From Micromonospora mirobrigensis (GTDB lineage: Bacteria; Actinomycetota; Actinomycetes; Mycobacteriales; Micromonosporaceae), in contig NZ_FMCX01000002.1 in NCBI RefSeq assembly GCF_900091555.1, forward strand, positions 558,001 to 622,000: a DNA stretch of 64,000 nucleotides, given 5' to 3'. The position numbers and the translations under genes are program-made. Positions within the stretch are counted from its first letter, which is position 1; the number at the start of each line of letters is the position of its first letter. Below the pieces are notes generated by a model that saw only the letters and a program-made list of their open reading frames with translations, ran no database searches and was not told where the DNA came from. Shown in pieces: positions 61,048-64,000 of this stretch.

Positions 61048-61754
61048 ATGACCGAGCGGATCGTCACACCCTTCGGCTTCGCCTCGACCGCCGCCGACGT
61101 GGTCGACGGGGTCGACCTCACCGGTCGGCGGGCCGTCGTCACCGGCGGCGGGGCCGGCATCGGCCTGGAGACGGCCCGGGCGCTGGCGGGCGCCGGCGCC
61201 GAGGTGGTGCTGGCCGTGCGCCGGCCCGACGCCGGCCGGCAGGCCGCCGCCGACATCACCGCCGACACCGGCAACGACCGGGTCAGCGTCCGGGAGCTGG
61301 ACCTGGCCGACCAGGCGTCGGTACGTCGCTTCGTGGCCGGCTGGGACCAACCGCTGCACATCCTGGTCAACAACGCCGGGATCATGGCCCTGCCCGAGCT
61401 GGAGCGCACCGCGCAGGGCTGGGAGATGCAGTTCGCCACGAACTTCATGGGCCACTTCGCATCCACGCCAACGCGCTGAACCCGGGCGCGATCGCCACCG
61501 GCCTGCAGAAGCACACCGGCGGGTTGAAGACGCCGCCCGAGCGGCGGAAGACCCCGCAGCAGGGCGCCGCGACCTCGGTGCTGCTGGCGGCGTCGCCACT
61601 GCTCGACGGGGCCGGCGGCCGGTACTTCGACGACTGCGCCGAGGCGCCGGTGGTCACCGAGCGGCCCGCCGATTACCGGGGTGTCGCCGGATACGCCGTC
61701 GACCCGGGCAACGCCGAGCGGCTGTGGGACACCGCCCGGCGGCTGCTCGGCTGA
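61048..61754 (+). pseudogene. Short-chain dehydrogenase with catalytic centre deleted and frame shifted
   Basis: From the ATG at 61048 the frame gives a good SDR N-terminus: AVVTGGGAGIGLETARAL (NADP-binding), LHILVNNAGIMALPELERT, and QFATNFMGHFA (about residue 138). It then ends at 61479 with STPTR. The C-terminus continues in another frame as RIHANALNPGAIATGLQKHTGG...YFDDCAEAP...GYAVDPGNAERLWDTARRLLG, ending at 61754. The stretch between GHFA and NALNPG, which in relatives has about 50-60 residues with the catalytic Ser and YxxxK, is missing. Both a deletion and a frameshift therefore lie at about 61455-61465. It cannot encode an active enzyme. Confidence 0.8.
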
Positions 61755-61789
61755 CGTCGCGGCCGCCGGCGGGCGACGCCAGGGCCCTG

Positions 61790-62083
61790 TCAGGGCAGGG
61801 CCTCGACGATGCGCACGTCGCGCTCCGCGCCGTCGCCGAGCGCCCGCAGGGCCTCCTGGTAGGCGGGACTGTCGTAGGCGGCGACGGCGGCGTCGACGCT
61901 GGGGAACTCGATCAGGGTGGTGCGCTCCACGACCCCGGACTCGAAGGCGCGGGCCGGCAGCCCCCGCACCAGGAACCTCCCGCCCGCCGCCTCCATCGCC
62001 GGCCCCGCCAGCTCGGCGTACGCGGCGAACCTGCCCTGGTCGGTGATGACCCGGAACGTGTTGATCCAGTACGCCTTGGGCAT
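61790..62083 (-). CDS. DUF1330 family protein
   Basis: A 97-residue ferredoxin-like fold protein: AYWINTFRVITDQGRFAAYAELAGPAMEAAGGRFLVRG, then TTLIEFPSVDAAVAAYDSPAYQEALRAL. Both blocks are hallmarks of DUF1330, a group of small dimeric alpha+beta-barrel proteins of unknown function. The ATG at 62083 has AGGAGGAG directly upstream; an ATG at 62113 adds ten residues and lacks a site. The end converges on the broken SDR gene, 35 nt away. Confidence 0.82.
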   Translation of the reverse strand: MPKAYWINTFRVITDQGRFAAYAELAGPAMEAAGGRFLVRGLPARAFESGVVERTTLIEFPSVDAAVAAYDSPAYQEALRALGDGAERDVRIVEALP

Positions 62084-62197
62084 GCGCTTCTCCTCCTGGG
62101 TGCGGTCGGTCACGGCGCCCCGGCGCCGTCGCGTCGTCCCCTCGACGACCGGCCCGACCGGGAGAGCATGACACCCGGGCCCGTGCCGCGTCGGCGA

Positions 62198-63841
62198 TCA
62201 GGACGCCCCGGCCTCGGCCAGCAGCCGCTGCCGCATGAGGAACTTGCGCACCTTCCCCGTCGGCCCCGTCACCACGCCGTCGTCGGGGACCGTGAGCACC
62301 CGGCGCAGGGTCGCGGCGACCGCCGGGCCGAGCGCGGCGCGGACCCGGTCGGACCGGTCCAGCGCCGGGTCGGCGTCCTCGGCGAGCAGGAGCAGCACCT
62401 CGGTCACCGTCGTGCCGTCGGCGTCGCGGGCCGCGATGACGCTGCAGTCGCGTACGTCCGGGCAGTGCTTCAGGATCCGCTCCTCCGACAGCGCGGTGTA
62501 CAGCCAGGTGCCGTCGCCCAGGTCGACCGCGTCGCTGGCCCGGTCGACGTGGTGGTAGTTGCCGGCGGCGTCGCGGTACATCAGGTCACCGGTCAGGTAG
62601 TAGCCGTTGAGCCGGGTGCGGAAGGTGGCGACCGAGTCGTTCCAGTAACCGATGGCCAGGGTCGGTGACTTCAGGCCGACGTGCCCGACCTGGCCGTCGG
62701 GGACCTCCGCCCCGGTCGCGACGTCCAGGAGGGCGACCTCGGCGAACGGGTACGGCCTGCCGACGCAGCGGTCGTAGTGGTCGGTGCCGAGCCGGTGGCT
62801 GATCCGGAACGCGCCGTGGCCCATCTCGGTGGAGCCCAGCATGTCGACGAACTTGGAACCGGGGGCGTCGACCATGCCGTCGCGGGTCCAGGTGGGGTGG
62901 CTGCCCACGGCCACCAGCCGGCGCACGTGCGACTCGTGTGCGCAGTCGCCGGTGTTGAACCAGTTGCGCACGGAGTCGAGGTCGCGGGCGGTCAGGTCGT
63001 GGCGGGCCAGCTCGGACCAGGTGACCGCGAAGCCGAACACGCCGGTGGGCCGCCACCGCTCGATGGCGTCGAGGATCGTCTCGGCGCTGCGCTCGAACGG
63101 GCCACCCTGCGCCGACAGGTAGAGCAGCTGGTAGCCGTTGCAGAGCGCCTGGTTGAGGGTGATGATGCCGGCGGCGTGCGCGGCCGGGAGCGCGGAGAGC
63201 TCGCGTACCTCGCCGTGCGGGCGGGACTCGGTGAGCCGGACCGCGCGGATCGCGGCGAAGAGCCCGTGGTGCGAGTGGACGACCGCCGCCGGCACCCGGG
63301 TGGTGCCCGAGGAGTGGGTGATGGCGACCGGGTCCTCCGGATGGTGGCGGTGGTGCGGCGGCGCCGAGTCGGGGTCACCGGTGCCGGTCTCGGCGGCGGA
63401 GCCGAGGATCGGCACACCGAGGTCGTGCTCGCGCAACGCGGCGTGGTCGGCGTCGACGACGACACCGACGCCGCGCAGCCGCCGGACGAACTCCGCCGCC
63501 AGCTCGACCGGCATGTTGCCGTTCATCAGCGCCGGGATCGCCCCGAGCCAGGTGAGGGCGAGGAAGTTGAGGAACACGTCCGGTGCGGAGGTCACGTAGA
63601 CGGCGACCGGGTCGCGCGGACCGACGCCGCGCGCGGCGAACCAGGCGGCCCGGGCGGCCACCCGGGTGGTCAGGGTGGCCAGCGACAGCGGCGTCCAGGC
63701 GGGGATCCCGTCGACCTCGGCGTCGAACGTCAGCCGGGGCGCCGCCGGGTCGGCCCCGTGCTCGGCCAGCCGCAGCAGCACGTTGCCCGCGCCCAGTTCC
63801 ATGTCGGCCGCCAGGACCGCCCGGAAGTTGTCGGCACCCAC
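62198..63841 (-). CDS. Acyl-CoA synthetase-like AMP-binding enzyme
   Basis: A 547-residue adenylate-forming enzyme. AITHSSGTTRVPAAVVHSHHG (about 171-191) is the P-loop with Thr/Arg in place of the usual Lys run; SKFVDMLGSTEMGHG (about 327-341) is the acceptor core A5; YYLTGDLMYRD (about 413-423) carries the Asp that contacts ribose; TGPTGKVRKFL (about 527-537) ends with the catalytic Lys region. It would activate a carboxylic acid as an acyl-AMP, then transfer to CoA or a carrier. The GTG at 63841 has AGGAGG. It is unclear whether it serves the A-less carrier of NRPS3. Confidence 0.82.
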   Translation of the reverse strand: MGADNFRAVLAADMELGAGNVLLRLAEHGADPAAPRLTFDAEVDGIPAWTPLSLATLTTRVAARAAWFAARGVGPRDPVAVYVTSAPDVFLNFLALTWLGAIPALMNGNMPVELAAEFVRRLRGVGVVVDADHAALREHDLGVPILGSAAETGTGDPDSAPPHHRHHPEDPVAITHSSGTTRVPAAVVHSHHGLFAAIRAVRLTESRPHGEVRELSALPAAHAAGIITLNQALCNGYQLLYLSAQGGPFERSAETILDAIERWRPTGVFGFAVTWSELARHDLTARDLDSVRNWFNTGDCAHESHVRRLVAVGSHPTWTRDGMVDAPGSKFVDMLGSTEMGHGAFRISHRLGTDHYDRCVGRPYPFAEVALLDVATGAEVPDGQVGHVGLKSPTLAIGYWNDSVATFRTRLNGYYLTGDLMYRDAAGNYHHVDRASDAVDLGDGTWLYTALSEERILKHCPDVRDCSVIAARDADGTTVTEVLLLLAEDADPALDRSDRVRAALGPAVAATLRRVLTVPDDGVVTGPTGKVRKFLMRQRLLAEAGAS

Positions 63842-63856
63842 CGCGTCGCCTCCTCG

Positions 63857-63880
63857 CCTGAGCCCAGGGACCTGCTCAGG
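63857..63880 (-). promoter_or_regulatory. 5' leader hairpin before the AMP-binding enzyme gene
   Basis: CCTGAGC and GCTCAGG pair perfectly around a 10-nt loop, 16 nt before the start codon and overlapping the -10 box of the gene. It could be part of an operator rather than an RNA structure. Confidence 0.3.
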
Positions 63881-63906
63881 CTAGAGCCCGCGCAACGCTG
63901 AGACAA
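63878..63906 (-). promoter_or_regulatory. Promoter of the AMP-binding enzyme gene
   Basis: On the minus strand TTGTCT (63906-63901) and TAGCCT (63883-63878) are separated by exactly 17 bp. Both match actinobacterial sigma-70-type -35 and -10 boxes. Transcription would start near 63871. Confidence 0.55.
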
Positions 63907-63924
63907 TGGTCGATGTGGTGGGGC

Positions 63925-64000
63925 TCAGGACACCTCACGGTTGAACAACCGCGAGGACCAGAACAGGCTGGCGGCGGCGAGCCCGACCATGATCAGCGCC
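63925..64000 (-). CDS. C-terminus of an ABC-2 type permease (partial)
   Basis: Only 25 codons lie in the window, ending with TGA at 63927-63925. They encode a hydrophobic segment followed by LFNREVS, the usual last residues of ABC-2 type transporter permeases. The rest is beyond the right edge. Confidence 0.65.
   Translation of the reverse strand, partial: ALIMVGLAAASLFWSSRLFNREVS

Noticed and set aside
62198..63841. AMP-binding enzyme as part of the NRPS pathway
   Set aside because: It is separated from the operon by five unrelated genes on other transcripts, with its own promoter; a link to the A-less carrier remains only a possibility.

Overview
The window is very GC-rich DNA of an actinomycete. 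Gene content (secreted GH10 xylanase and GH5-like glycanase, furA-katG, a HelR-type RNA polymerase protector, a PIG-L/MshB-like deacetylase, several apparently leaderless genes, and a large NRPS/PKS operon) suggests a Micromonospora-like member of the Micromonosporaceae. That placement is inference from gene content; no rRNA or tRNA gene is present to test it. No insertion sequence, integrase or CRISPR array was seen.

Left arm (1-18.6 kb): a secreted glycanase cut by the window edge, a methyltransferase, a small membrane protein, a PIG-L deacetylase divergent from helR (with a 19-bp rifamycin-associated element upstream), katG and furA, a decayed methyltransferase next to the furA promoter, a DUF1801 protein, a saccharopine-dehydrogenase-like oxidoreductase divergent from a GlxA/AraC-type regulator, two RibD_C/dihydrofolate-reductase-fold proteins on either side of an ABC-F ATPase, and a GH10-CBM2 xylanase behind a perfect LacI-type palindrome.

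Middle (18.8-32 kb): a compact five-gene block (two paralogous BioF2/FemAB-like GNAT proteins, an ATP-grasp ligase, a HAD hydrolase and an MFS exporter) looks like a small uncharacterised pathway for a peptide-like metabolite. It is followed by an APH-fold kinase, a TerC protein behind a yybP-ykoY (Mn2+) riboswitch whose switching helices can be traced by eye, a VOC protein, a PAS-GGDEF-EAL protein, a flavin-reductase-like protein, a SnoaL-like protein and a disulphide-type flavoprotein reductase.

NRPS/PKS operon (32.46-57.8 kb): six genes overlap end to start by 4-8 nt: NRPS1 (C-A-T-KS-AT-T-C-A-T-TE fused to a complete MFS transporter), NRPS2 (A-T-C), two Fe(II)/2-oxoglutarate oxygenases, NRPS3 (degenerate C - A interrupted by an FkbM methyltransferase - T-C-T) and a PLP-dependent cystathionine gamma-synthase/lyase-like enzyme. 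An FAD monooxygenase follows. Hand-read specificity codes suggest Ala (NRPS2), Glu with methylation (NRPS3), an A-less module, then Asn - malonyl - Gly (NRPS1), with release by a thioesterase that carries Cys instead of Ser. The NRPS-PKS-TE-MFS fusion, which would tether the last synthetase to the membrane and couple release to export, is the strongest candidate here for an undescribed system.

Right arm (57.8-64 kb): an MFS transporter, an alpha/beta hydrolase, a MmyB-like XRE regulator divergent from a short-chain dehydrogenase gene that has lost its catalytic middle, a DUF1330 protein, an acyl-CoA-synthetase-like adenylating enzyme, and the last 25 codons of an ABC-2 permease.
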